DNA from: Pseudomonas sp. | Lineage (GTDB): Bacteria; Pseudomonadota; Gammaproteobacteria; Pseudomonadales; Pseudomonadaceae | DNA length: 64,000 bases | Reading direction: 5' to 3' | Assembly: GCF_002796985.1 (NCBI RefSeq) | Contig: NZ_PEKX01000007.1 | Location: 186,001 to 250,000 of the forward strand | Shown here: positions 20,184-27,352 of the stretch, in pieces | Numbering within the stretch: position 1 is the stretch's first letter | Layout of the letters: every line of letters begins with the position of its first letter | Notes under the pieces: generated by a model | The model's input: only the letters and a program-made list of their open reading frames with translations | What the model was told of the DNA's origin: nothing | The model's database searches: none | Program-made: the position numbers and the translations under genes

Positions 20184-20504
20184 ATGAACGGCTACCAATT
20201 GAAGTTCTTCACCCAGCAGGACCGCAAGCATGCCGGCCTGCCGCTGGCTCAGTGGCTACTGGAAGAGGCTCGGCGCCAAGGTGTTCGCGGTGCGACGCTG
20301 ATGACGGCGAGTGAAGGGTTTGGCAAGACCGGGCGTATCCACTACGCGCACTTCTTCGAGCTGGCGGACCAGCCGCAGGAAGTCACCATGGCGGTGAGCG
20401 AGGAGGAGTCGGAACGGATCTTTGCGGTCATCCGCACGGCAGGTGTGAAGCTGTTCTATGTAAAGACCCCGATCGAATTCGGTGTCACGGGCGAGGACGA
20501 CTGA
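20184..20504 (+). CDS. DUF190 family protein, fluoride-linked
   Basis: A 106-residue soluble protein of the DUF190 family, a ferredoxin-like/PII-like fold. The conserved YQLKFFTQQDRKHAGLPLAQWLLEEA and HYAHFFELADQP are seen. DUF190 genes are often found beside crcB; a cytosolic regulator or sensor for the channel is inferred, but no biochemical role is established. It is co-transcribed with crcB (16-base gap) and so should be under the same riboswitch leader, although translational control of its own start is not visible. Confidence 0.88.
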   Translation: MNGYQLKFFTQQDRKHAGLPLAQWLLEEARRQGVRGATLMTASEGFGKTGRIHYAHFFELADQPQEVTMAVSEEESERIFAVIRTAGVKLFYVKTPIEFGVTGEDD

Positions 20505-20566
20505 GTTCCCTGCACTCAGCACAGGAAGGCGCGTCCGCTCGCCGGACAGGGATTTGGCGAGCAAGA

Positions 20567-20584
20567 TGTGAAAATTTCGTCAAA
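20567..20584 (-). promoter_or_regulatory. 18-bp element upstream of colR (candidate ColR site)
   Basis: Read on the minus strand this is TTTGACGAAATTTTCACA, 60 bases before the colR start. A copy identical at 17 of 18 positions lies at 22587-22604, upstream of the methyltransferase gene that follows colS. Its TTTTCAC end resembles, as I remember it, the ColR motif from P. putida. Function is inferred from the repetition. Confidence 0.6.
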
Positions 20585-20643
20585 GGCGTTTAAGTTCTAT
20601 TTAAGCTGGTTAGGCTAACGTGCATTGCGTTCGAGGAGAACAT

Positions 20644-21327
20644 ATGCGCATTTTGTTGGTTGAAGACAATCGGGACATCCTGGCCAATATGGCCGACTAC
20701 CTGGGCCTCAAGGGCTACACGGTGGATTGCGCCCAGGACGGCCTGTCCGGATTGCACCTGGCGGCGACGTCCCATTACGACCTGATCGTGCTGGACGTGA
20801 TGCTGCCGGGTCTGGACGGGTTCACCCTGTGCCGCCGCCTGCGCGAGGACGCGCGCCGCGACACTCCGGTGATCATGCTCACCGCCCGTGACCAACTGGA
20901 TGATCGCCTGCAGGGCTTCCGTTCCGGCGCCGACGACTATCTGCTCAAGCCTTTCGCCCTGTCCGAGCTGGCCGCACGCATCGAAGCGGTGCTGCGTCGC
21001 AGCCAGGGCGGCGGTCGTCGCGAGCTGCAGGTCGCCGACTTGAGCTACAACCTCGATACCCTGGAAGTGAACCGCGCCGGCAAGCCCCTCAAGCTCAACC
21101 CCATCGGCCTCAAGCTGCTGGCGGTGCTGATGCAGAAGAGCCCGCACGTGGTGCGCCGTGACGTGCTCGAAGAAGCTGTGTGGGGCGATGACTGCCCTGA
21201 TAGCGACAGCCTGCGCAGCCACGTACACCAGCTGCGCCAGGTGATCGACAAACCTTTCGCATCCTCCCTGCTTCACACCGTGCATGGCGTCGGCTACAAG
21301 CTGGCGGTGGAAACGCATGGAGTATAA
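20644..21327 (+). CDS. colR: Response regulator ColR (OmpR/PhoB family)
   Basis: A 227-residue DNA-binding response regulator. The receiver domain (1-120) has acidic EDN, phosphoacceptor Asp in LIVLDVMLPGLDG, the Thr in MLTARD and the Lys in DYLLKPFAL. Residues 130-225 are the winged helix (LKLNPIGLKLLAVLMQKSP, RSHVHQLRQVIDKPF, HTVHGVGYKL). ColRS in Pseudomonas responds to zinc and other metals and controls envelope and lipopolysaccharide-modifying genes, which fits the genes downstream. ATG 20644 has GAGGAG 6 bases upstream. The 3' end overlaps colS by 11 bases. Confidence 0.93.
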   Translation: MRILLVEDNRDILANMADYLGLKGYTVDCAQDGLSGLHLAATSHYDLIVLDVMLPGLDGFTLCRRLREDARRDTPVIMLTARDQLDDRLQGFRSGADDYLLKPFALSELAARIEAVLRRSQGGGRRELQVADLSYNLDTLEVNRAGKPLKLNPIGLKLLAVLMQKSPHVVRRDVLEEAVWGDDCPDSDSLRSHVHQLRQVIDKPFASSLLHTVHGVGYKLAVETHGV

Positions 21328-22591
21328 GCAGAGCCTTTCCCGACGGATTGTCTTTGCCTTCGTACTCATGACCGCCGCCGTCGGCGGCCTGTTCTCGGTG
21401 GGAATCGTCGGCGTTGTCCATATCGTCGAGGAGCGACTGATCTCCCGCGACCTGGGCGGTGAGCTGGATCGCATCATCAATGAAGACCTGGGCAACGGCC
21501 AGGCTCCCAAGCTCGACCCGGGCATGCGCTTCTTCATCAGCGATGGCGTAGGCGTCTACGCCATGCCGCCGGCGCTGCGCCGGCTGGACGCCGGGTTCCA
21601 CGAGGTCTTCGATGGCGAGCTGTCGTTCCACGCCCTGACGCGCGATATCGACGGCCGTCGTTTCGTCCTGCTGCAGGACCAGAGCGACTTCGAGGCGCGC
21701 GAGCAGATCCTCTACGCCGCCGTGGTCACCGGCTATGTACTCAGCCTGACGCTCTCCGGACTGCTGGGTTGGCTGCTGTCGCGCAAGGTCATGGAGCCGG
21801 TTTCGCGCCTGGCGCGCCAGGTGCGTCACCGTGATCAGTTGCTGGAGCTGGCGCCGCCCATGTCGCCTGACTACGCCAACGACGAGGTCGGCGAGCTGGC
21901 AGCAGCGTTCGATTACGCCATGGGACGGCTGCACGATGTACTGACCCGGGAAAAACTCTTCACCAGCGATGTCAGCCACGAACTGCGTACACCGCTGATG
22001 GTGATCGCCACCAGTTGCGAGCTGTTGGCGGAAGAGCCGGGGCTCAGCCCGAGAGCGCGCGCCCAACTGGCACGCATGAGCAGCGCCTGTGAGGAAATGC
22101 GCGATCTGGTGCAAACCTTCCTCATGCTGGCTCGCGCCCAGCGCAAGGACCTGTCCATCGTCACACGGGCCGGAGTGCGGCAGATCGGAGATGAACTGGT
22201 CGAACAGTGGCGAGGCCCCATTGAGGCGAAAGGTCTTACGCTGGAGTACGACGCAAGCCAGGAAATGCTCGGACAGTTCAACGCCTCTTTCCTACGCTCA
22301 GTAATGAGCAATTTATTGCGCAATGCCATGCATTACACCGAAAGCGGCAGCATCCGCTTACAACTTGGGCTGAACGGATTCTGGGTCGAAGACACCGGCG
22401 CCGGAATCCCCGAAGAGCAGCGCGAACTCGTCTTCCAACCGTTCGTTCGCGGCCAGAACCCGCGTGGTGAGGGGCTTGGGCTGGGGCTCTCACTGGTCAA
22501 GCGGATTTGTGCCTCGGAGGGTTGGGATGTCACCTTGCGCCCGGTGGACCCGCATGGCTGTCGCTTCGAAGTTCGCCTAGCCGTCGTTTGA
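21317..22591 (+). CDS. colS: Sensor histidine kinase ColS
   Basis: A 424-residue membrane kinase. TM1 is at residues 8-32 and TM2 near 145-168, with a short periplasmic loop of about 110 residues. In P. putida a conserved periplasmic ExxE motif binds metal; here the loop contains the acidic runs HIVEER and EVFDGELS, but I cannot assign the motif with certainty. HAMP is followed by the H-box TSDVSHELRTPLMV, N-box NLLRNAMHY, G1 VEDTGAGIP and G2 GEGLGLGLSLVK. The start ATG 21317 lies inside the colR 3' end, indicating translational coupling. A copy of the 18-bp element overlaps its stop codon. Confidence 0.92.
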   Translation: MEYKQSLSRRIVFAFVLMTAAVGGLFSVGIVGVVHIVEERLISRDLGGELDRIINEDLGNGQAPKLDPGMRFFISDGVGVYAMPPALRRLDAGFHEVFDGELSFHALTRDIDGRRFVLLQDQSDFEAREQILYAAVVTGYVLSLTLSGLLGWLLSRKVMEPVSRLARQVRHRDQLLELAPPMSPDYANDEVGELAAAFDYAMGRLHDVLTREKLFTSDVSHELRTPLMVIATSCELLAEEPGLSPRARAQLARMSSACEEMRDLVQTFLMLARAQRKDLSIVTRAGVRQIGDELVEQWRGPIEAKGLTLEYDASQEMLGQFNASFLRSVMSNLLRNAMHYTESGSIRLQLGLNGFWVEDTGAGIPEEQRELVFQPFVRGQNPRGEGLGLGLSLVKRICASEGWDVTLRPVDPHGCRFEVRLAVV

Positions 22592-22604
22592 CGAAATATT
22601 CACA
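22587..22604 (+). promoter_or_regulatory. 18-bp element upstream of the methyltransferase operon (candidate ColR site)
   Basis: TTTGACGAAATATTCACA, one base different from the element at 20567-20584 and in the opposite orientation to its downstream gene. It overlaps the colS stop codon and lies 70 bases before the start at 22674, suggesting a second ColR-responsive promoter in the 82-base gap. Confidence 0.6.
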
Positions 22605-22673
22605 AGTGCATGACCCGGCTGTGACAGGCTGGTTCGTATCGTTCGCCCTGAATTCGGGAAAGGTATTAATCCG

Positions 22674-23345
22674 ATGAGTGAAAAATCCGTCGACCTGGAG
22701 TTCTCCCAAAAGTACGACCGCCAGCACGCAGAGCGTTACCTGCGTAAGCATCAGGCCGGACTATCTCGAAAACTTTCCCACTGGCGAGATGTCCAGATTG
22801 GCCGGCAGGCACTCAAGCTTGCCGGCCAGCCCAATCTGGTACTCGACCTGCCGTGCGGCGCCGGGCGCTTCTGGCCGATGTTGGCCGAGAAAGAGAACCG
22901 GGTGATCATCGGGGCGGACAATTCCGCCGATATGATTGCCGTGGCTTGCGCCGGTCAACCGAATGAGGTTGTAAAACGCGTCCGACCTTTGCAGACTTCG
23001 GCGTTTGCCATCGATCTGCCGGACAACGCCGTCGACAGCATCTTCTCGATGCGCCTGATGCACCACATCGGCGAATCTGATGATCGTTTGACGATGTTGC
23101 GCGAATTTCACCGCGTGACCCGCGATTCGGTGATCCTGTCGCTGTGGGTGGATGGCAACTTCAAGTCCTGGAAGCGTGCGCGCGCCGAGTCGGCTCGCAA
23201 GAAGCACAGCTACCAGAACCGCTTCGTGATTCCCGCCAAGACCGTCGAGGCGGAGTTCCGCCAGGCTGGTTTCAAGGTCCAGGATCACATTGATTTCGTC
23301 CCGCTCGTACATATGTGGCGGGTCTACATTCTGCGTAAGGAGTGA
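22674..23345 (+). CDS. SAM-dependent methyltransferase (class I), ColR-linked
   Basis: A 223-residue class I methyltransferase. The SAM-binding glycine motif is LVLDLPCGAGRFWPML (residues 58-74), followed by the acidic strand end IIGADNSADMI and the post-motif LPDNAVDSIFSMRLMHHI. The N-terminal 45 residues (KYDRQHAERYLRKHQAG) are basic and helical and the C-terminus is rich in Arg/Lys. The substrate is unknown; next to an InaA/WaaP-type kinase a lipopolysaccharide-core substrate is plausible. It has noticeably more A/T-ending codons than its surroundings. The gap to the kinase is 3 bases, so the two are translationally linked. Confidence 0.87.
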   Translation: MSEKSVDLEFSQKYDRQHAERYLRKHQAGLSRKLSHWRDVQIGRQALKLAGQPNLVLDLPCGAGRFWPMLAEKENRVIIGADNSADMIAVACAGQPNEVVKRVRPLQTSAFAIDLPDNAVDSIFSMRLMHHIGESDDRLTMLREFHRVTRDSVILSLWVDGNFKSWKRARAESARKKHSYQNRFVIPAKTVEAEFRQAGFKVQDHIDFVPLVHMWRVYILRKE

Positions 23346-23348
23346 TGG

Positions 23349-24053
23349 ATGGCCGTTGATCTGGCATCGCTGCAGCAAATTTCCGGTGAGAACGCCATCG
23401 ACCGTTGGCTCCAGGTACCCGGCAAGTGGGTCGAGGAGCCTAACCGTCGGCGCGGCGGCGAAAGCGGTGTGCAGCGAGTCCTGACCTCTGACGGCCGGAT
23501 GCTCTACCGCAAGCAGCAGGTCGGCCACATCTACCGCGACCTGCTACACCCCTTCGGCTATCCGACCGCCATCCGCGAGCGCAATGCGCTCAAGGCCGCC
23601 GAAGCGCTTGGCGTAAAGGTTCCGACCCTGATCTATTCCGGCTGCCGCAAGGTGGATGGCGAGTGGCAGGCCCTGTTGGTCACCGAGTCCCTGGATGGTT
23701 TCAGCAGCCTGGAAGATTGCTACGCCCGTGGCGACCAGGAGCGTTGGGGCGATGCTCTGCACCAAAGAATTCTGCAACATTACGGTAGTACCCTTGCCAA
23801 GCTCAACGCCGGTCGTTGGCAGCATGGCTGCCTTTACCTCAAGCACGTATTCGTGCGGGTGGACGGCGACAAGATCGAAGTGGCTCTGATTGACATGGAA
23901 AAAGCCCGCCAGCGCTTCAGCGCGCAGCGCGCCGCCCGTCACGATCTTCGCCAGGTAAAACGCCGCTCGTCGTGGACAGAGGCGCAATGGCAGGCCTTTG
24001 TCTATGGTTACCAAGCGGCGTTTGGCAGCGCCATCAAAGGGTTGCAGACATGA
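23349..24053 (+). CDS. inaA: InaA/WaaP-family (Kdo kinase-like) kinase
   Basis: A 234-residue small protein kinase-like fold of the lipopolysaccharide kinase group. The N-lobe has a nucleotide-binding Lys in MLYRKQQVGHIYRDL and helix ERNALKAAEALGV; the catalytic loop appears as HGCLYLKHVFV and the metal-binding Asp as VALIDMEKARQR, the pattern of WaaP/KdkA kinases. InaA is described as an acid/weak-acid inducible gene in E. coli; substrate unknown, possibly a lipopolysaccharide core sugar. It overlaps the next gene by 4 bases (ATGA) and follows the methyltransferase, forming a three-gene unit downstream of colRS. Confidence 0.88.
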   Translation: MAVDLASLQQISGENAIDRWLQVPGKWVEEPNRRRGGESGVQRVLTSDGRMLYRKQQVGHIYRDLLHPFGYPTAIRERNALKAAEALGVKVPTLIYSGCRKVDGEWQALLVTESLDGFSSLEDCYARGDQERWGDALHQRILQHYGSTLAKLNAGRWQHGCLYLKHVFVRVDGDKIEVALIDMEKARQRFSAQRAARHDLRQVKRRSSWTEAQWQAFVYGYQAAFGSAIKGLQT

Positions 24054-24274
24054 AGTTAGAAATTACGCGAGGTTTGCTCCTCGTCGGTGCGCTCGGGGTG
24101 GCAACCCTGGCGGCGGCGGCCTGGCATGAGCCGGGTCCTTCGGTCATTTCCGGAAAAGGTGGCTTGGACAGCTGCCCGATGCCGCCCAACCTGCGCGCCA
24201 AGCAACAGAACATCCGCCCGGATGACGACCTGTTGCTTTTCCTGTTCGGGATGTCACAGAGCAAGGCCCGCTGA
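24050..24274 (+). CDS. Small membrane-anchored protein, last gene of the ColR-linked unit
   Basis: A 74-residue protein starting at ATG 24050, overlapping the kinase stop by 4 bases. Residues 6-24 (ITRGLLLVGALGVATLAAAAW) are a single hydrophobic helix or uncleaved signal, followed by a short polar part with one Cys (LDSCPMPPNLRAK) and a hydrophobic C-terminal stretch LLLFLFGM. It belongs to no family I recognise; from memory PAO1 has a similar gene at this spot (PA4377). The overlap, terminator after it and conserved position support a real gene. It may anchor or modulate the two enzymes, which is inference. Confidence 0.75.
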   Translation: MKLEITRGLLLVGALGVATLAAAAWHEPGPSVISGKGGLDSCPMPPNLRAKQQNIRPDDDLLLFLFGMSQSKAR

Positions 24275-24290
24275 TTTCTGATTCGAACTC

Positions 24291-24316
24291 AAAACCCCGC
24301 CTCGGCGGGGTTTTTT
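24291..24316 (+). terminator. Rho-independent terminator ending the colR-linked unit
   Basis: AACCCCGCC, a TC loop and GGCGGGGTT, followed by TTTTTT. Confidence 0.9.
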
Positions 24317-24365
24317 GTGGGCGACGGGTTTAGACTGCCGGTTCGAAGCCTGCAATGAGACGAGC

Positions 24366-25565
24366 ATGAGCGACAGCGCATTTTCCCGGCGGATCGTGCA
24401 GAACCTGCTGGATACCGATTTCTACAAGCTGAGCATGATGCAGGCAGTACTGCACAACTACCCCAACGCCGAGGTGGAATGGGAGTTTCGCTGCCGTAAC
24501 GAAGAGGACCTGCGCGCATACCTGGACCCGCTGCGCGAGCAGATCGAGTGCCTGGCTGAGCTCTGTTTTTCGCCGCAGGACCTGGCCTTCCTCGAGCGTA
24601 TTCCCTTCTTCAAACCCGATTTCATCCGCTTTCTCGGCCTGTTCCGCTTCAACCCCAGTTATGTGCAACTGGGCGTGGAGAACGAAGAATTCTTCCTGCG
24701 CCTGAAAGGCCCCTGGCTGCATGTGATTCTGTTCGAGGTGCCGCTGCTGGCGACCATCAGCGAAGTGCGCAACCGGTTCCGTCATCCGGGCATGACGCTG
24801 ACGCTGGTCCGCGAGCGCCTGCAGGAGAAGTTCGACTGGCTGCGCAAGGAGGCCAGCACGGAAGAGTTGGCCGGGTTCAAGATGGCCGACTTTGGCACCC
24901 GCCGGCGTTTCTCCTACCCGGTGCAGGAAGCGGTGGTGCGCGACCTTCGCGATGGCTTTCCGGGCCACTTCGTCGGCACCAGCAACGTTTACCTGGCGCG
25001 CGAGCTGGGCGTGAAACCGCTGGGCACCATGGCCCACGAATGGTTGATGGCGCACCAGCAACTCGGCCCACGGCTGATCGACAGCCAGGCCGCAGCCCTG
25101 GACGCCTGGGTCCGCGAATACCGTGGCCAGTTGGGCATCGCGCTGACCGACTGCATCACCATGGACGCCTTCCTGGCTGATTTCGACCTGTACTTCGCCA
25201 AGCTCTTCGATGGCTTGCGTCATGACTCGGGCGACCCGCTGGAGTGGGCGGAAAAGGCCATCCGGCATTACGAGCGCCTGGGCATCGACCCGCTGACCAA
25301 GACCCTGGTGTTTTCCGATGGGCTCAACCTGCCGAGGGCGCTGGAGATTTACCGTTCGCTGCGCGAGCGCATCGACGTCAGCTTCGGTATCGGCACCCAT
25401 TTCACTTGCGATGTGCCGGGTGTTCAGCCGATGAACATCGTGCTGAAGATGGCCGCCTGCAACGGCCATCCGGTGGCGAAGATCTCAGACGTACCGGGCA
25501 AGACCCAGTGTCAGGACGAGAACTTCCTGCACTACCTCAAGCACGTCTTCAAAGTACCGGGTTAG
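24366..25565 (+). CDS. pncB: Nicotinate phosphoribosyltransferase
   Basis: PncB converts nicotinate, PRPP and ATP into nicotinate mononucleotide in NAD salvage. The 399-residue protein opens with the conserved LLDTDFYKLSMMQAVLHN and has FGTRRRFSYPVQEAVV, the phosphohistidine region GTMAHEWLMAHQ, FSDGLN and FGIGTHFTCD, and the substrate part LKMAACNGHPVAKISD. ATG 24366 is the family-consistent start. From memory it corresponds to pncB2 (PA4376), one of two copies in P. aeruginosa. It sits alone between the colRS unit and the HerA-like gene. Confidence 0.95.
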   Translation: MSDSAFSRRIVQNLLDTDFYKLSMMQAVLHNYPNAEVEWEFRCRNEEDLRAYLDPLREQIECLAELCFSPQDLAFLERIPFFKPDFIRFLGLFRFNPSYVQLGVENEEFFLRLKGPWLHVILFEVPLLATISEVRNRFRHPGMTLTLVRERLQEKFDWLRKEASTEELAGFKMADFGTRRRFSYPVQEAVVRDLRDGFPGHFVGTSNVYLARELGVKPLGTMAHEWLMAHQQLGPRLIDSQAAALDAWVREYRGQLGIALTDCITMDAFLADFDLYFAKLFDGLRHDSGDPLEWAEKAIRHYERLGIDPLTKTLVFSDGLNLPRALEIYRSLRERIDVSFGIGTHFTCDVPGVQPMNIVLKMAACNGHPVAKISDVPGKTQCQDENFLHYLKHVFKVPG

Positions 25566-25660
25566 CCGATTGCGCGGCGCAGCCGGACACGCCACTCTTG
25601 CTCAAGCAGCCAACGCGACAGGCCCACTGGCGCGACAGACCCACTGAAGGGGAACAACGG

Positions 25661-27136
25661 ATGTCAGCCACGAACGAACTCATCATCGGTGCCGGCCCGG
25701 ACGGACAGCCGGTCGGCCAGTCCTGGAGGCTTGCCAATCGCCACGGCCTGATCGCCGGCGCCACCGGCACCGGTAAGACGGTGACGCTACAACGTCTCGC
25801 CGAATCCTTCAGCGACGCCGGCGTCGCGGTGTTCGCCGCCGACATCAAGGGCGACCTCTGCGGCATCGCTGCCGCCGGCAACCCGCAGGGCAAGGTGGCT
25901 GAACGAATTGCCAGCATGCCCTGGCTGAACTACAAGCCCCAGGCCTACCCGGTGAGCATCTGGGACGTTGCCGGCAAGACTGGCCACCCACTGCGCACCA
26001 CGCTGTCGGAGATGGGCCCGCTGCTGCTGGCCAACCTGCTGGAGCTCACCGAAAGCCAGCAGGCCGCGCTGTTTGCCGCCTTCAAGGTGGCCGACCGCGA
26101 AGGTCTGCTGCTGCTCGACCTGAAAGACCTCAAGGCGCTGCTCAACCACTTCAAGGAGCACCCGGAGGTTCTCGGGGAGGACCGTGCCCTGTTCACCGCC
26201 GCCTCGTCCCAGGCGCTGCTGCGGCGCCTGGCGCTGCTGGAGCAGCAGGGCGCCGAGGACTTCTTCGGCGAGCCGGCGCTGCAACTGGAAGACCTGCTGC
26301 GCCCCGAGGCCGACGGGCGGGGCCGTATCCACCTGCTGGATGCCAGCAAGCTGGTGCATGACGCGCCCAAGGTCTACGCCACCTTCCTGCTCTGGCTGCT
26401 GGCCGAGCTGTTCGAGCAACTGCCCGAACGCGGGGATGCGGACAAACCGATCCTCGCGCTGTTCTTCGACGAGGCGCATCTGCTGTTCAACGGCACGCCC
26501 AAGGCCCTGCAGGACCGCCTGGAGCAGGTGGTGCGGCTGATCCGTTCCAAGGGCGTCGGTGTGTATTTCGTCACCCAGTCGCCCGGTGACCTGCCGGACG
26601 ACGTGCTGGCGCAGTTGGGCCTGCGTATCCAGCACGGCTTGCGCGCATTCACCGCCAAGGAGCAGAAGTCCCTGCGAGCGGTGGCCGATGGCTTCCGCCC
26701 CAACCCCGCTATCGACACCTTGACGGTGCTCACCGAGCTGGGCATTGGCGAGGCGTTGGTCGGCACGCTGGAGGAGAAGGGCACGCCGGCGATGGTCCAG
26801 CGCGTGGCCGTGGCGCCGCCGCAGTCGCGCATCGGCCCGCTGACCGATGCCGAGCGTGCCGATGTCATCCGTCGCTCGCCGCTGGCCGGCCGCTACGACC
26901 AGCCGATCGACCGTGAGTCCGCTTACGAGAAACTGACTGGTCGCGCCGACGACAAGATGGCGCCGACCGAGGGGAAGAGCGCCGGCACCGACTTCGGTGA
27001 CATCGCTGGCGAGCTGCTTGGTTCCCTGGCCAGCCAGGTCAGCAAGACCGTGGTGCGCCAGGCGGCGAACCAGATCGGCCGGCAACTGGTGCGCGGGCTG
27101 ATGGGGGCGCTGCTGGGCGGCAGCAAGCGGCGGTAA
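25661..27136 (+). CDS. HerA-like ATPase (DUF853 / YjgR family)
   Basis: A 491-residue FtsK/HerA-type P-loop ATPase: Walker A GATGTGKTVT (about residue 33), Walker B LALFFDEAHLLF (about 270), and sensor region YFVTQSPGDLPDDVLAQLG. This is the DUF853 family, E. coli YjgR. HerA helicases act with nuclease partners in end resection, but YjgR-type genes stand alone and their role is not known. The C-terminal 70 residues (after EKLTGRADDKMAPTEG) are less conserved and end in Gly/Arg-rich GGSKRR. GAAGGGG precedes ATG 25661. REP elements and a terminator follow. Confidence 0.88.
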   Translation: MSATNELIIGAGPDGQPVGQSWRLANRHGLIAGATGTGKTVTLQRLAESFSDAGVAVFAADIKGDLCGIAAAGNPQGKVAERIASMPWLNYKPQAYPVSIWDVAGKTGHPLRTTLSEMGPLLLANLLELTESQQAALFAAFKVADREGLLLLDLKDLKALLNHFKEHPEVLGEDRALFTAASSQALLRRLALLEQQGAEDFFGEPALQLEDLLRPEADGRGRIHLLDASKLVHDAPKVYATFLLWLLAELFEQLPERGDADKPILALFFDEAHLLFNGTPKALQDRLEQVVRLIRSKGVGVYFVTQSPGDLPDDVLAQLGLRIQHGLRAFTAKEQKSLRAVADGFRPNPAIDTLTVLTELGIGEALVGTLEEKGTPAMVQRVAVAPPQSRIGPLTDAERADVIRRSPLAGRYDQPIDRESAYEKLTGRADDKMAPTEGKSAGTDFGDIAGELLGSLASQVSKTVVRQAANQIGRQLVRGLMGALLGGSKRR

Positions 27137-27150
27137 GATCGAACGCGCCA

Positions 27151-27217
27151 GCGTTATCCGCCGTTGTGGTATTGGCGCATAACCCGTTCCGGATTATGCG
27201 CACTGGGTTATCCGCCC
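27151..27217. repeat. REP cluster of a second family (GCGTTATCCGCC / GGATTATGCGC type)
   Basis: GCGTTATCCGCC (27151-27162), GGCGCATAAC..GGATTATGCGC (about 27174-27201, a near-perfect hairpin) and GGTTATCCGCC (27206-27216) are spaced copies of the Pseudomonas GGCGGATAAC-type REP. They lie between the HerA-like gene and a second REP family. Confidence 0.75.
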
Positions 27218-27245
27218 TGGGCACTGGTTGGTTCTGCGTGGGGCG

Positions 27246-27310
27246 GTTCGCGCGCAAGCTCGCTTCTACAGAAACCGCAGTTCTTCGTAGGAGCGAGCTT
27301 GCGCGCGAAC
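27246..27310. repeat. REP pair (GAGCGAGCTTGC family), inverted order
   Basis: GTTCGCGCGCAAGCTCGCTT (27245 onward) and AGGAGCGAGCTTGCGCGCGAA (27289 onward) are reverse complements. Compared with the copy at 4049, the arms are in the opposite order. Confidence 0.8.
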
Positions 27311-27312
27311 AA

Positions 27313-27338
27313 AAAAAGGCGCCCGAAGGCGCCTTTTT
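27313..27338. terminator. Bidirectional terminator between HerA-like gene and chemoreceptor
   Basis: AAAAAGGCGCC, a CGAA loop and GGCGCCTTTTT, between convergent genes. Confidence 0.88.
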
Positions 27339-27352
27339 CAATGCAACCGCGA

